This document shows, piece after piece, positions 33,672 to 42,494 of a DNA stretch of 64,000 nucleotides. Below the pieces are notes generated by a model. It was not told the DNA's origin. It did no database searches and saw only the letters and a list, made by a program, of their open reading frames with translations. How positions within the stretch are numbered: position 1 is the stretch's first letter; every line of letters starts with the position of its first letter. A program made the position numbers and the translations under genes. The stretch is from Alteromonas_E sp965248545. GTDB taxonomy: Bacteria > Pseudomonadota > Gammaproteobacteria > Enterobacterales > Alteromonadaceae. The stretch lies in contig OZ252110.1 of NCBI GenBank assembly GCA_965248545.1, forward strand, positions 3,038,001-3,102,000. The letters run 5' to 3'.

Positions 33672-35441
33672 ATGCGCACTGATTATTGCGGGAATATTAC
33701 CGCAGAACATTTGGAACAAACCGTCACATTGAATGGTTGGGTAAATAAACGCCGTGATTTGGGTGGTGTTATCTTCCTTGACCTTCGCGATCGCGAGGGC
33801 GTTATCCAAGTTGTGTTTGATCCTGATGTTGAAGACGTTTTTCAAGCCGCCAATAAAGTTCGTAACGAGTACTGCGTTTCCATTACGGGTCGCGTAAGAC
33901 GTCGTCCCGAAGGCCAGATTAACAAAGATATGCGCACCGGTGAAATTGAAATCTTGGGCAAATCCATTCACATTTTTAATGCATCGGCTCCACTGCCATT
34001 GGATTCAAACCAAGATAACACCGAAGAACAGCGTCTTCGCTACCGTTACTTGGACCTGCGCCGCCCAGTCATGACTGAGCGCCTTATGTTCAGAGCGAAA
34101 GTCACCGCGTTTGTGCGTCGTTATTTAGAAGATACCGGCTTCTTGGATATCGAAACACCGATTTTAACAAAAGCGACACCAGAAGGTGCGCGAGACTACT
34201 TAGTGCCGAGCCGGACGCACAAAGGAGAGTTTTTCGCTTTACCTCAATCGCCGCAATTGTTTAAGCAGTTGTTGATGATGTCGGGCATGGACAAATATTA
34301 TCAAATCGTAAAATGTTTTCGCGACGAAGATTTACGTGCAGATCGTCAGCCTGAATTTACTCAAATTGATATTGAGACGACCTTCCTAGATGCGGAGGGT
34401 GTTATGGCGATCACTGAGGATATGATCCGCAAGCTATTCCAACAGCTATTGGACGTAGATTTGGGCGAATTCCCGCGCATGAGCTATGCCGAAGCAATGC
34501 AACGCTATGGTAGTGATAAACCTGACTTGCGTAACCCTCTAGAGTTAGTAGACGTAGCTGATCTGGTCAAAGACGTTGAATTTAAAGTCTTCAGTGGCCC
34601 CGCGAATGCAGAGGATGGTCGTGTCACGGTGATACGCGTACCAGGCGGAGCTTCATTGTCTCGCAAGCAGATTGATGAATACACCAAGTTTGTTGGCATC
34701 TACGGTGCTAAAGGTCTGGCTTGGATGAAAGTGAATGACATTGCTGCAGGTGAGTCTGGTATTCAATCTCCAGTGCTTAAGTTTTTAGGCGCCGAAGTTG
34801 CAGCTAATCTGATTGAAAGAACTGGCGCAGGCGACGGGGATATTCTTTTATTTGGTGCTGACAACGCGAATGTCGTGACCGAAGCGCTGGGTGCACTGCG
34901 ATTAAAGCTAGGTGAAGATTTAGATCTACTTGAGGGTGAGTGGCGTCCTTTGTGGGTTGTTGACTTCCCGATGTTTGAAGCAATTGACGGTCAACTGCAT
35001 GCCTTACACCACCCGTTTACCGCGCCACGTGATATGACCCCTGAAGAATTGAAGGCACAAGCGACTACAGCGCTTTCTAACGCCTATGACATGGTACTCA
35101 ATGGCGTTGAATTGGGCGGTGGCTCAGTTCGTATCCATGATGCTGAAATGCAAGCCGTAGTATTTGAATTACTGGGAATCGAAGAACAAGAAGCTGAGCA
35201 AAAATTTGGATTCTTACTTGAAGCGCTGAAGTATGGTACGCCTCCACATGCTGGACTGGCGTTTGGCTTAGACCGGATGGTGATGTTGATGACGGGGGCC
35301 ACGTCTATCCGTGATGTAATGGCATTCCCCAAAACTACAACAGCGGCATGCCCATTGACTGATGCGCCAGGGGCTGCCAATCCTGAGCAGTTGAAGGAGT
35401 TGGGTATACAGTCGACAGTTGAAGCGACCAAAGAAGACTAA
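33672..35441 (+). CDS. aspS: Aspartyl-tRNA synthetase
   Basis: A 589-residue class II aminoacyl-tRNA synthetase charging tRNA-Asp. The order is an N-terminal OB-fold anticodon domain (VTLNGWVNKRRDLGGVIFLDLRD), the catalytic core with motif 2 (CFRDEDLRADRQPEFTQID), the inserted GAD domain (about 290-420) and motif 3 (GLAFGLDRMVMLMTG). Length equals the bacterial type (E. coli 590). The ATG follows GAGG. nudB starts a few bases after the stop, so the two are likely in one unit. Confidence 0.98.
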   Translation: MRTDYCGNITAEHLEQTVTLNGWVNKRRDLGGVIFLDLRDREGVIQVVFDPDVEDVFQAANKVRNEYCVSITGRVRRRPEGQINKDMRTGEIEILGKSIHIFNASAPLPLDSNQDNTEEQRLRYRYLDLRRPVMTERLMFRAKVTAFVRRYLEDTGFLDIETPILTKATPEGARDYLVPSRTHKGEFFALPQSPQLFKQLLMMSGMDKYYQIVKCFRDEDLRADRQPEFTQIDIETTFLDAEGVMAITEDMIRKLFQQLLDVDLGEFPRMSYAEAMQRYGSDKPDLRNPLELVDVADLVKDVEFKVFSGPANAEDGRVTVIRVPGGASLSRKQIDEYTKFVGIYGAKGLAWMKVNDIAAGESGIQSPVLKFLGAEVAANLIERTGAGDGDILLFGADNANVVTEALGALRLKLGEDLDLLEGEWRPLWVVDFPMFEAIDGQLHALHHPFTAPRDMTPEELKAQATTALSNAYDMVLNGVELGGGSVRIHDAEMQAVVFELLGIEEQEAEQKFGFLLEALKYGTPPHAGLAFGLDRMVMLMTGATSIRDVMAFPKTTTAACPLTDAPGAANPEQLKELGIQSTVEATKED

Positions 35442-35445
35442 TACT

Positions 35446-35913
35446 TTGCCAGAGCTGAAGAGGCCAGAATCGGCGTTGGTTGTCATCTACGACGACCAAT
35501 GCCGGGTTTTATTGTTACAGCGAAACGATGACCCAAACTTTTGGCAATCGGTGACCGGCACAATTGAAACTGGCGAGGCACCGATTCAAGCTGCATACCG
35601 CGAAGTTGCCGAAGAAACCGGTATAAGACTAAATTCCTCTCGGTTTGAAATTCAAGATTGTCATACCACCAACCAATTCAGAATTCGCAATAGATGGTTG
35701 CACCGATACCCGCCCGGCGTTACGGTAAACACCGAATATGTATTCGCCACATGTGTTAAATCAGGAACTGTAGTGACATTAACTGAACATAGTGCGTTTG
35801 AGTGGTTGGATAAACCTCAGGCGATTGACAAAGTTTGGTCTGAGACCAATCGCTTGGCTATTCAACAGTTTGTTCCTGATCACCCAATTACCAAGAGCTC
35901 GCCAAAGACATGA
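35446..35913 (+). CDS. nudB: Dihydroneopterin triphosphate diphosphatase (Nudix)
   Basis: A 155-residue Nudix hydrolase. The full Nudix box is present, G-x5-E-x7-REVAEETGI, in GTIETGEAPIQAAYREVAEE. Flanking segments (LKRPESALVVIYDD, DDPNFWQSVTG, HRYPPGVTVNTEY) match E. coli NudB, which removes pyrophosphate from dihydroneopterin triphosphate in folate synthesis. No ATG is present in the right place; TTG at 35446 (four bases after the aspS stop) is chosen over TTG at 35419 inside aspS. It overlaps ruvC by four bases. In many gammaproteobacteria yebC lies between nudB and ruvC; it is absent here. Confidence 0.9.
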   Translation: MPELKRPESALVVIYDDQCRVLLLQRNDDPNFWQSVTGTIETGEAPIQAAYREVAEETGIRLNSSRFEIQDCHTTNQFRIRNRWLHRYPPGVTVNTEYVFATCVKSGTVVTLTEHSAFEWLDKPQAIDKVWSETNRLAIQQFVPDHPITKSSPKT

Positions 35914-36425
35914 TTATCTTGGGTATCGATCCAGGTTCGCGCGTAACCGGATATGGTGTCATTCGGTTTCAATCGAACCAGATGCAGTACGTCGGCAGTG
36001 GTTGCATTCGCGTCAGTGGCGAACTCGATAGCCGCTTGGATCAAATTTTCCGTGGGGTAAGCGCGATTATAGAAGAATTTCAGCCAACACAGTTCGCAAT
36101 TGAGCAAGTGTTTATGTCCAAGAATGCTGATTCAGCGCTAAAACTGGGTCAGGCGAGAGGGGTAGCAATTGTCGCTGCAACCCAACAGCAATTGCCGGTA
36201 GCAGAATACGCAGCCAGACAGATCAAACAAGCGGTGGTCGGTCGAGGCAGTGCAGAAAAAGCGCAGGTGCAACATATGGTGACGCACATCTTAGGCTTAA
36301 ACGCGACACCGCAAAGCGATGCTGCAGATGCATTGGCTGTGGCAATGTGCCATACCCATACAACCCAGAGCTTGATCCGCATGTCTGGCCAAGCAACACG
36401 GACCGCACGCGGTCGATTGCGATAA
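35910..36425 (+). CDS. ruvC: Holliday junction resolvase RuvC
   Basis: A 171-residue dimeric endonuclease that cuts Holliday junctions symmetrically. The metal-binding acidic residues are in ILGIDPGSR (Asp7), FAIEQVFM (Glu) and the C-terminal SDAADALAVAMCH (two Asp). Length is as in E. coli (173). The ATG overlaps the nudB stop (ATGA), so translation is coupled. First of the ruvCAB set, on the same strand as ruvA 23 bases downstream. Confidence 0.97.
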   Translation: MIILGIDPGSRVTGYGVIRFQSNQMQYVGSGCIRVSGELDSRLDQIFRGVSAIIEEFQPTQFAIEQVFMSKNADSALKLGQARGVAIVAATQQQLPVAEYAARQIKQAVVGRGSAEKAQVQHMVTHILGLNATPQSDAADALAVAMCHTHTTQSLIRMSGQATRTARGRLR

Positions 36426-36448
36426 TAAAAAAATAACGAGAGCGAAGT

Positions 36449-37072
36449 ATGATAGGGCGATTACAAGGTATTTTACTAGCCAAGCAACCTCCGGAAATCT
36501 TAATAGATGTTCAAGGGGTGGGTTATGAGGTTCAACTGCCGATGACCTGTTTTTACGAATTACCCAAGGTGGGAGAAGTCGCCACGGTATACACACATTT
36601 TGTGGTCAGAGAAGATGCCCAGTTGCTTTACGGTTTTATTGATACCAAAGAACGGACACTGTTTCGCGAGCTGATAAAGGCCAATGGTGTCGGGCCCAAA
36701 TTAGCCTTAACTATTTTGTCGGGCATGAGTGCTGGACAATTTATGCAATGTGTTAAATTTGAGGACGTAACGAGCCTAGTGAAGCTGCCTGGGGTAGGTA
36801 AAAAGACGGCCGAGCGTTTGGTTGTAGAGCTTCGTGACAAGTTAGCCAAACTCAATCTAAGCACTGATATAGATGTTAGCGATACATTCAGTAAACCTGA
36901 ATCTGGTTCTGATACCATTATTGCCGTTGATGATGTCAAAGAAGAAGCCATGAGTGCTTTGATGGCGTTGGGCTATAAAGCACCTCAAGCTAGCCAAGCG
37001 ATTAATCGCGTGTTTGAAGAGTCTATGAGCAGCGAAGCATTGATCCGCGAAGCTCTGCGTTCCATGGTTTAG
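36449..37072 (+). CDS. ruvA: Holliday junction DNA helicase subunit RuvA
   Basis: A 207-residue protein with an N-terminal OB fold (MIGRLQGILLAKQPPEILID), central helix-hairpin-helix motifs (NGVGPKLALTILSGM and LPGVGKKTAERLVVELRDK) and a C-terminal RuvB-binding domain (EEAMSALMALGYKAPQAS). RuvA tetramers hold the junction square-planar for RuvB. Length equals E. coli RuvA (203). Followed after 11 bases by ruvB. Confidence 0.97.
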   Translation: MIGRLQGILLAKQPPEILIDVQGVGYEVQLPMTCFYELPKVGEVATVYTHFVVREDAQLLYGFIDTKERTLFRELIKANGVGPKLALTILSGMSAGQFMQCVKFEDVTSLVKLPGVGKKTAERLVVELRDKLAKLNLSTDIDVSDTFSKPESGSDTIIAVDDVKEEAMSALMALGYKAPQASQAINRVFEESMSSEALIREALRSMV

Positions 37073-37083
37073 GGAGACCAGTA

Positions 37084-38088
37084 ATGATTGAAGCCGACCG
37101 CATTATCGATGCTCAGGGTAAAACTGAAGACGAAGCGATCGATCGTGCGATTCGTCCTAAGGTTCTAGCAGATTATACCGGCCAGCCTCATGTACGCGAG
37201 CAAATGAGCATTTTTATTGAAGCTGCTCGAAATCGACATGATGCGCTCGACCACTTATTGATTTTTGGTCCTCCAGGCCTGGGTAAAACGACTCTCGCCA
37301 ATATTGTGGCGAATGAAATGGGCGTCAATATCAAAACGACGTCAGGGCCAGTGTTAGAAAAAGCGGGAGACTTAGCCGCGTTACTCACCAACCTTGAACA
37401 AAACGACGTACTGTTTATCGATGAAATACACCGTCTAAGCCCAGTGGTTGAGGAAGTTCTTTATCCGGCGATGGAAGATTATCAACTCGACATCATGATT
37501 GGTGAGGGACCCGCCGCACGCTCCATAAAGCTGGATTTACCTCCTTTTACACTGATCGGTGCGACAACTCGGGCTGGCAGTTTAACCTCTCCCTTGCGTG
37601 ATCGTTTTGGTATTGTACAGCGCCTTGAGTATTACAATATTCCAGATTTGACCCAAATAGTGCAGCGCAGCGCAGAATATCTGAATATGGCGCTGAACAA
37701 AGAAGGGGCAACCGAAATTGCGGCCCGCTCCAGAGGAACTCCGCGTATCGCCAATCGTTTATTAAGGCGGGTCAGAGACTACGCTGAAGTTAAGTCGAGT
37801 GGTGAAATTACTCAACAAGTGTCGGCTGCCGCATTAGATATGCTAGATGTAGATCAGCAAGGTTTCGACTACATGGATCGCAAGCTATTAATGGCGATTA
37901 TTGATAAGTTTGATGGTGGTCCGGTTGGTCTAGATAATTTAGCTGCCGCCATAGGTGAGGAAAAAGATACTATTGAAGATGTCCTAGAGCCTTTCCTAAT
38001 CCAGCAAGGGTTCTTACAGCGCACTCCCAGAGGTCGAGTTGCCTCGCAGCGCGCCTATCAACACTTTGGCTTTAATCGCACAGAATAG
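37084..38088 (+). CDS. ruvB: Holliday junction branch-migration ATPase RuvB
   Basis: A 334-residue AAA+ motor. Walker A is GPPGLGKTTLANI, Walker B FIDEIHRLSP, sensor 1 ATTRAGSL, arginine finger in PLRDRFGIVQRLEYY, then a winged-helix DNA-binding domain (GLDNLAAAIGEEKDTIEDV, QQGFLQRTPRGR). RuvB hexamers pump DNA through the RuvA-bound junction. Length matches E. coli (336). It ends with a bidirectional-looking terminator three bases on, separating ruvCAB from the Tol-Pal genes. Confidence 0.98.
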   Translation: MIEADRIIDAQGKTEDEAIDRAIRPKVLADYTGQPHVREQMSIFIEAARNRHDALDHLLIFGPPGLGKTTLANIVANEMGVNIKTTSGPVLEKAGDLAALLTNLEQNDVLFIDEIHRLSPVVEEVLYPAMEDYQLDIMIGEGPAARSIKLDLPPFTLIGATTRAGSLTSPLRDRFGIVQRLEYYNIPDLTQIVQRSAEYLNMALNKEGATEIAARSRGTPRIANRLLRRVRDYAEVKSSGEITQQVSAAALDMLDVDQQGFDYMDRKLLMAIIDKFDGGPVGLDNLAAAIGEEKDTIEDVLEPFLIQQGFLQRTPRGRVASQRAYQHFGFNRTE

Positions 38089-38090
38089 AT

Positions 38091-38120
38091 AAAAAAAACC
38101 CGCTCAAGTGAGCGGGTAAA
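38091..38120 (+). terminator. Rho-independent terminator after ruvB
   Basis: A-run, ACCCGCTCA, a short AG loop, TGAGCGGGT and then TAAAAA. The stem is GC-rich and placed immediately after the ruvB stop. The A-run in front makes it a better terminator for transcripts from the other strand; for ruvB the T-tract is weak. Confidence 0.65.
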
Positions 38121-38506
38121 AACAACAAGTGTTTAAGGAAGGAAATATATCCAGGGAACTCATGTCAACCAATTAACAGATGTGTCTCGATGACAGATGC
38201 GTACATTATAACCACATCGGACCAATCAACAATTGAGATTTAATTGATTTAAAGATTAGAAAAATTAATGTGTTAAAGGGTTGTATCAAGTGTTAATGGT
38301 TGTTAAATATCAATACCCCTTGTAACTAAAGGGTTGTCTGTTGATGGTTGGTTTTTGTGCTTTATTAGTGGTTAAAAAAACTAATTTGTTTACGCGATAG
38401 ATTGGTTTTTGAATTGTGTTTTCCCATAACGCGCAGGCAACGACAATTTGACTCAGAGCTTTTTATACAAACTTGTTGAAACGCAAATGGGACTGTTGAG
38501 GGCAAT
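38121..38506. other. AT-rich intergenic region ahead of the Tol-Pal locus
   Basis: About 390 bases without a convincing reading frame. It is rich in GTTAA/GGTTGTT words and in short inverted repeats such as CCCTT and AAGGG around a GTAACTA loop (38316-38333). No RNA gene was recognised. It should hold the promoter for the small gene at 38507 and perhaps for ybgC-tol; I could not settle on one -35/-10 pair. Confidence 0.5.
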
Positions 38507-38716
38507 ATGCGATTGGACGTATTTGGTCGACACGTGGAAGTTTTACGTCGCGACAGAGTATGGAAGGTTTACTACTTGGGCAATGATGGTAAAAAGCGTT
38601 TGGCTGATGATATTGTCATTCCCGACAACATCAGTGAAGCCGAAGTGAAAGCATTCGTTGACGATTTATGTCACGAATGGGCAACGGTGGACCAACCAAG
38701 CGTAACCATTATTTAA
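38507..38716 (+). CDS. Small conserved hypothetical protein (69 aa)
   Basis: A 69-residue protein starting MRLDVFGRHVEVLRRDRVWK, with GNDGKKRLADDIVIPDNI and LCHEWATVDQPSV. It starts with ATG behind GAGGG. It looks like the widespread short family of proteobacterial proteins that open with an FGR.hEv segment and carry the LxxEWAT-type end; I recall this family from many genomes without known function. It is soluble, beta-rich at the start with a final helix. It lies just before ybgC and tolQ on the same strand. Confidence 0.75.
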   Translation: MRLDVFGRHVEVLRRDRVWKVYYLGNDGKKRLADDIVIPDNISEAEVKAFVDDLCHEWATVDQPSVTII

Positions 38717-38788
38717 TTTACTATTCAGAGCATCAGTCTCTCGGGTGTAATCATGACCTCAATAAAACAAACGGAGCCGGAAAGCTCC

Positions 38789-39193
38789 ATGTCAGGAGCA
38801 GAGTTTTCAATCCGCGTTTATTACGAAGATACCGATGCCGGTGGCATTGTGTATTACGCCAATTATCTTAAATTTTTTGAACGAGGCCGCACAGAGTGGT
38901 TGCGCGAACTTGGCTTTGAGCAAGACAATTTGTTGGAACAATCTATCGGTTTTGTCGTCAAATGGGTTGAAATGCATAATCATGCGCCCGCTCGATTCAA
39001 CCAAGTATTGAGAATTTGCAGTGAGGTAGTACACTGCAAGGGCGCTAGTATACAGTTCAAACAAAAAATAATAGGACCGGAGGGAAACACTCTGGTTGAT
39101 GCAAACATTAAAGTCGCTTGTGTCAATATAGACACCATGAAACCGGTGCGGATACCAAGCGCTATTTTAGGGGAATTAACGCGTGCAGACTGA
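38789..39193 (+). CDS. ybgC: Acyl-CoA thioesterase YbgC
   Basis: A 134-residue hot-dog fold thioesterase. The catalytic motif YYEDTDAGGIVYYANYLKFF has the Asp that activates water; ERGRTEWLRELGF follows. The ATG at 38789 gives exactly the length of E. coli YbgC (134) and has GGAAAG upstream; an ATG at 38753 in frame is less likely. YbgC acts on short- or medium-chain acyl-CoA and is the usual first gene of the tol-pal cluster. Its end overlaps the start of tolQ by 11 bases. Confidence 0.95.
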   Translation: MSGAEFSIRVYYEDTDAGGIVYYANYLKFFERGRTEWLRELGFEQDNLLEQSIGFVVKWVEMHNHAPARFNQVLRICSEVVHCKGASIQFKQKIIGPEGNTLVDANIKVACVNIDTMKPVRIPSAILGELTRAD

Positions 39194-39860
39194 CCTCACG
39201 TTTATCGGCTTGTTTATGGAAGCCAGTTTGATTGTGCAATTAGTCATGATCTTACTCATCACCATTTCAATCACTTCATGGGCTTTTATCTTTCAGCGCA
39301 ACGCAGCACTTAAGCGAGCGCAAACCGAAATGGTCGCATTCGAAGACAAATTCTGGTCGGGCGCGGATTTGAATAAACTCTATCAAGAATTGTCAGCACG
39401 TCAGTCAATTGACGGCATGGGCACCATCTTTTGCGCTGGATTTAAGGAATTCGTGCGCTTGCGCAAGAGTGCGAATGCCGCAACTCAGTCTATAGTTGAT
39501 GGCACTTACCGAGCGATGCGTGTGGCAATGTCTCGAGAGATTGACAGTCTAGAGAGTCGCTTACCGTTCTTGGCAACCGCGGGTTCGATAAGTCCATACA
39601 TTGGCTTGTTTGGTACCGTTTGGGGGATCATGAACTCCTTTATTGCATTGGGGCAGGTTCAACAAGCGACTCTGGCTATGGTTGCCCCAGGGATTGCAGA
39701 AGCATTGATTGCAACTGCCATTGGCCTATTTGCCGCTATCCCTGCGGTAATTGCCTACAATCGCTTCAGTAATCAAGTGGAAAAGATAGAAAACAGCTAC
39801 GGCATCTTTATGGAAGAGTTCTCAGCGATTCTGCATCGCCAAGCACTGTCTAACACCTAA
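39183..39860 (+). CDS. tolQ: Tol-Pal system inner-membrane protein TolQ
   Basis: A 225-residue three-helix inner-membrane protein, homologue of ExbB and MotA, which with TolR forms the proton-driven motor of the Tol-Pal system. Helices are near residues 13-35, 134-156 and 168-190; SISPYIGLFGTVWGIMNSF and GIAEALIATAIGLFAAIPAV are the signature segments. It starts with GTG at 39183 inside the end of ybgC. Length matches E. coli (230). Gap to tolR 24 bases. Confidence 0.97.
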   Translation: MQTDLTFIGLFMEASLIVQLVMILLITISITSWAFIFQRNAALKRAQTEMVAFEDKFWSGADLNKLYQELSARQSIDGMGTIFCAGFKEFVRLRKSANAATQSIVDGTYRAMRVAMSREIDSLESRLPFLATAGSISPYIGLFGTVWGIMNSFIALGQVQQATLAMVAPGIAEALIATAIGLFAAIPAVIAYNRFSNQVEKIENSYGIFMEEFSAILHRQALSNT

Positions 39861-39884
39861 TTAACCATACGGAAGCGAATAACT

Positions 39885-40307
39885 ATGTTTGTAAGAAAAC
39901 GCCGTCGCCCCGTTGCCGAGATTAATGTCGTTCCCTATATCGACGTTATGTTGGTGTTGTTGATTATCTTTATGGTGACAGCTCCATTGGTCTCACAAGG
40001 AGTGAAAGTCGATTTGCCTGATGCCAATGCTGAGTCTATCGAGCAAGAAGACAATCAGCCCATCGTCGCCTCGATTGATGCACAAGGTTTGTATTATCTA
40101 AATGTCGCTGAAGATGATGAGAAAGCCATGTCAGCGGCTGATTTAGCAACTTTGGTCGCTGCTCAAATCCAAAAGCAGCCGAATACGCCGGTCGTCGTCA
40201 AGGCTGACGGTAGCGTGCCGTATAACGATGTCATCCAATTGATGGTGCTGTTGCAACGCGCTGGAGTGCCATCGGTTGGGCTCATGACAGATCCGGTTGA
40301 AAATTAA
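39885..40307 (+). CDS. tolR: Tol-Pal system protein TolR
   Basis: A 140-residue ExbD-family protein with a single membrane helix near the N terminus (VVPYIDVMLVLLIIFMVTAP) that carries the proton-channel Asp (Asp21 region) and a periplasmic domain ending in VMVLLQRAGVPSVGLMT. Partner of TolQ in the proton-driven motor. Length equals E. coli TolR (142). Confidence 0.97.
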   Translation: MFVRKRRRPVAEINVVPYIDVMLVLLIIFMVTAPLVSQGVKVDLPDANAESIEQEDNQPIVASIDAQGLYYLNVAEDDEKAMSAADLATLVAAQIQKQPNTPVVVKADGSVPYNDVIQLMVLLQRAGVPSVGLMTDPVEN

Positions 40308-40324
40308 ACAGGCAACTTGAAGCA

Positions 40325-41113
40325 GTGAAAAAGATGAGTGAAGAGCGCAAATCCTTATTGCAGTCCTTGGGGCTACATTTTGCGATTGCGCTTGTGTTAA
40401 TGCTCAGTGTCGTTATTGGCCATCAAGCGATACCGCAGCCGATGGCACCCCAAGCGGTCATTCAGGCGACATTTATTGACGCTCAAGCCATTTACGATAA
40501 ACAACAAGCTGCATTAGCTGCTGCACAAGAGCAGGAGCGCCAGGCCGAGCAACGTCGCCAAGCGGAACTACGGCGTAAAGAAGCTGCTCGGAAAAAGGCT
40601 GCGCAAGAAAAAGCCAAAAAAGAACGTGAAGCCAAAGAGCGCGCCAAGCAGAGAGAACTCGAGCGCAAGGCCCAAGAAGCGGCTGAACGCAAGCGTCAGC
40701 AAGAGGCAGAAGCGCAGCGAAAAGCAGAAGAACAAGCGAAACGCGATGCTGAACGCCGTGAACAAGAAGCGTTAGACCGATTGATGGAACAACAAATGGA
40801 AGCTGAGCGCGCAGCTCAAGCCCGCCGGCGTTCACAGCAGGTTTTATCTGAAGTGGAACAGTATCGAGCATTGATTTATCAGACGATACAACAATACATT
40901 TACGAAGATGACAGCTTCACGGGTAAACAGTGTATTTTGAATATTAGAATGGCTAGCACGGGTCTCGTTACCCAGGTAACGGTAATAGAGGGAGATCCTG
41001 CTTTATGTCGAGCTTCCCGCAGCGCAGCATTGCGGCCAGACCGATTGCCAATGTCGGATAATCTCGACGTCTACGAACAATTTAAAGACTTTAACTTACG
41101 GGTAACATTGTGA
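40325..41113 (+). CDS. tolA: Tol-Pal system protein TolA
   Basis: A 262-residue protein with an N-terminal membrane helix (SLGLHFAIALVLMLSVVIGH), a central Lys/Ala/Glu-rich helix (about 60-180) that spans the periplasm, and a C-terminal globular domain (YRALIYQTIQQYIYEDDSF, CILNIRMASTGLVTQV) that contacts TolB/Pal. It is much shorter than E. coli TolA (421), mostly through a shorter helical stalk. Start GTG at 40325. Its stop overlaps the tolB GTG by four bases. Confidence 0.95.
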   Translation: MKKMSEERKSLLQSLGLHFAIALVLMLSVVIGHQAIPQPMAPQAVIQATFIDAQAIYDKQQAALAAAQEQERQAEQRRQAELRRKEAARKKAAQEKAKKEREAKERAKQRELERKAQEAAERKRQQEAEAQRKAEEQAKRDAERREQEALDRLMEQQMEAERAAQARRRSQQVLSEVEQYRALIYQTIQQYIYEDDSFTGKQCILNIRMASTGLVTQVTVIEGDPALCRASRSAALRPDRLPMSDNLDVYEQFKDFNLRVTL

Positions 41114-42468
41114 ATAAAAAGTGGATTTCTGCAATTTTCTGTGTCGGTTTGAGCCTTCTGCAAGTGGCGTATGCCAAGTTGGAGATTGTGATTACCGAAG
41201 GTGTCGACGCAGCAAGGCCAATTGCTGTGGTGCCATTCAAATGGCGAGGCGAGGGGTTGTTGCCTGAAAATATCGATCAGGTGATCACTAACAACTTACG
41301 TCGCAGCGGTAAGTTCAATCCAATTTCCATGAGTACTATGCCGCAATTTCCCGAAAATGATTCGGAAGTGAATTATTCAGCGTGGGCATCGACAGGCGTT
41401 GATACCATTCTTGTCGGTAGCATTGAAATGGAAGGTGTTGACCGTTACCGGGTTTCATACGAGCTCATTGATGTGTTGCGTGGTCAAATAACCGGTGGCA
41501 ATGCGCAAGCGCTCGTCAACGGTCAACTGCAATACAGTAATGATCATATCATCGGGCGTGGTCAATCGATCATAAATGAATCCGGATTTAGACAGCATGC
41601 CCATCAGATCAGTGATGCGGTGTACGAGAAGCTAACCGGTGAACGCGGCGCATTCTTGACGCGCTTAGCGTATGTGGTTGTGCGCGACCGCGCGACGACT
41701 GATTTGCCTTATCAATTAGTGATTTCAGATTATGATGGCGAAAACGAAACGCGTCTTTTGTCATCGCCAGAGCCCCTTATGTCGCCGTCTTGGTCGCCTG
41801 ATGGTGAACAGTTGGCTTATGTAAGCTTTGAAAACAAACGTCCGCAAATCTACATTCAGGATATTTACACGACTAACCGTACGCGTATTACTGATTTTCC
41901 GGGTATCAATGGCGCGCCAGTGTTTTCTCCGGATGGCAAACAGTTGGCAATGGTCCTATCAAAAGACGGTAATCCTGAAATCTATGTAATGGACATAGCC
42001 TCTCGAAATTTACGCAGAATTACACGACACCGAAGTGTCGATACCGAACCATCGTGGACGCCAGATGGAAAAAGCTTGATATTTAGTTCAGAGCGGGGTG
42101 GTAAACCACAGATTTATCGCGTAAATTTGACAACGGGAAAAGTGCATCGCTTAACCTATGAAGGTGAGATGAACTTAGGCGCATCGGTAACCCCCAATGG
42201 TGAAGATATTGTATTAGTCAATCGAACCAATGGCGATTACCATATTGCCCGACAACGGATTAAAGATGGAGCGATTCAAGTATTGACTCGGACTTACCTT
42301 GATGAGTCTGCCAGTATCGCGCCGAACGGAAGTATGATTATATACAGTACGCTGCACGAAGGAACTCAGGTGTTATCCCTGGTGTCCTTGGACGGGCGTT
42401 TTAAAGCGCGACTTCCTGCCGCAAACGGGCAGGTGAAATCGCCAAGCTGGTCACCATTTTTGTTTTAA
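41110..42468 (+). CDS. tolB: Tol-Pal system periplasmic beta-propeller TolB
   Basis: A 452-residue periplasmic protein. A signal peptide (VNKKWISAIFCVGLSLLQVAYA) is followed by the N-terminal domain (IAVVPFKWRGEG) and a six-bladed beta-propeller with WSPDG-type repeats (MSPSWSPDGEQLAYVS, PVFSPDGKQLAMVL, SWTPDGKSLIFSS). TolB links TolA to Pal under the outer membrane. GTG start overlaps the tolA stop. Length close to E. coli (430). Pal follows after 26 bases. Confidence 0.97.
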   Translation: MNKKWISAIFCVGLSLLQVAYAKLEIVITEGVDAARPIAVVPFKWRGEGLLPENIDQVITNNLRRSGKFNPISMSTMPQFPENDSEVNYSAWASTGVDTILVGSIEMEGVDRYRVSYELIDVLRGQITGGNAQALVNGQLQYSNDHIIGRGQSIINESGFRQHAHQISDAVYEKLTGERGAFLTRLAYVVVRDRATTDLPYQLVISDYDGENETRLLSSPEPLMSPSWSPDGEQLAYVSFENKRPQIYIQDIYTTNRTRITDFPGINGAPVFSPDGKQLAMVLSKDGNPEIYVMDIASRNLRRITRHRSVDTEPSWTPDGKSLIFSSERGGKPQIYRVNLTTGKVHRLTYEGEMNLGASVTPNGEDIVLVNRTNGDYHIARQRIKDGAIQVLTRTYLDESASIAPNGSMIIYSTLHEGTQVLSLVSLDGRFKARLPAANGQVKSPSWSPFLF

Positions 42469-42494
42469 ACGTTTTAAACAATAAGGAAAAGAAA

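Noticed and set aside
38448..38648. A 66-codon plus-strand frame beginning MTQSFLYKLVETQ
   Set aside because: It overlaps the better-supported small gene at 38507 in another frame and has no ribosome site.
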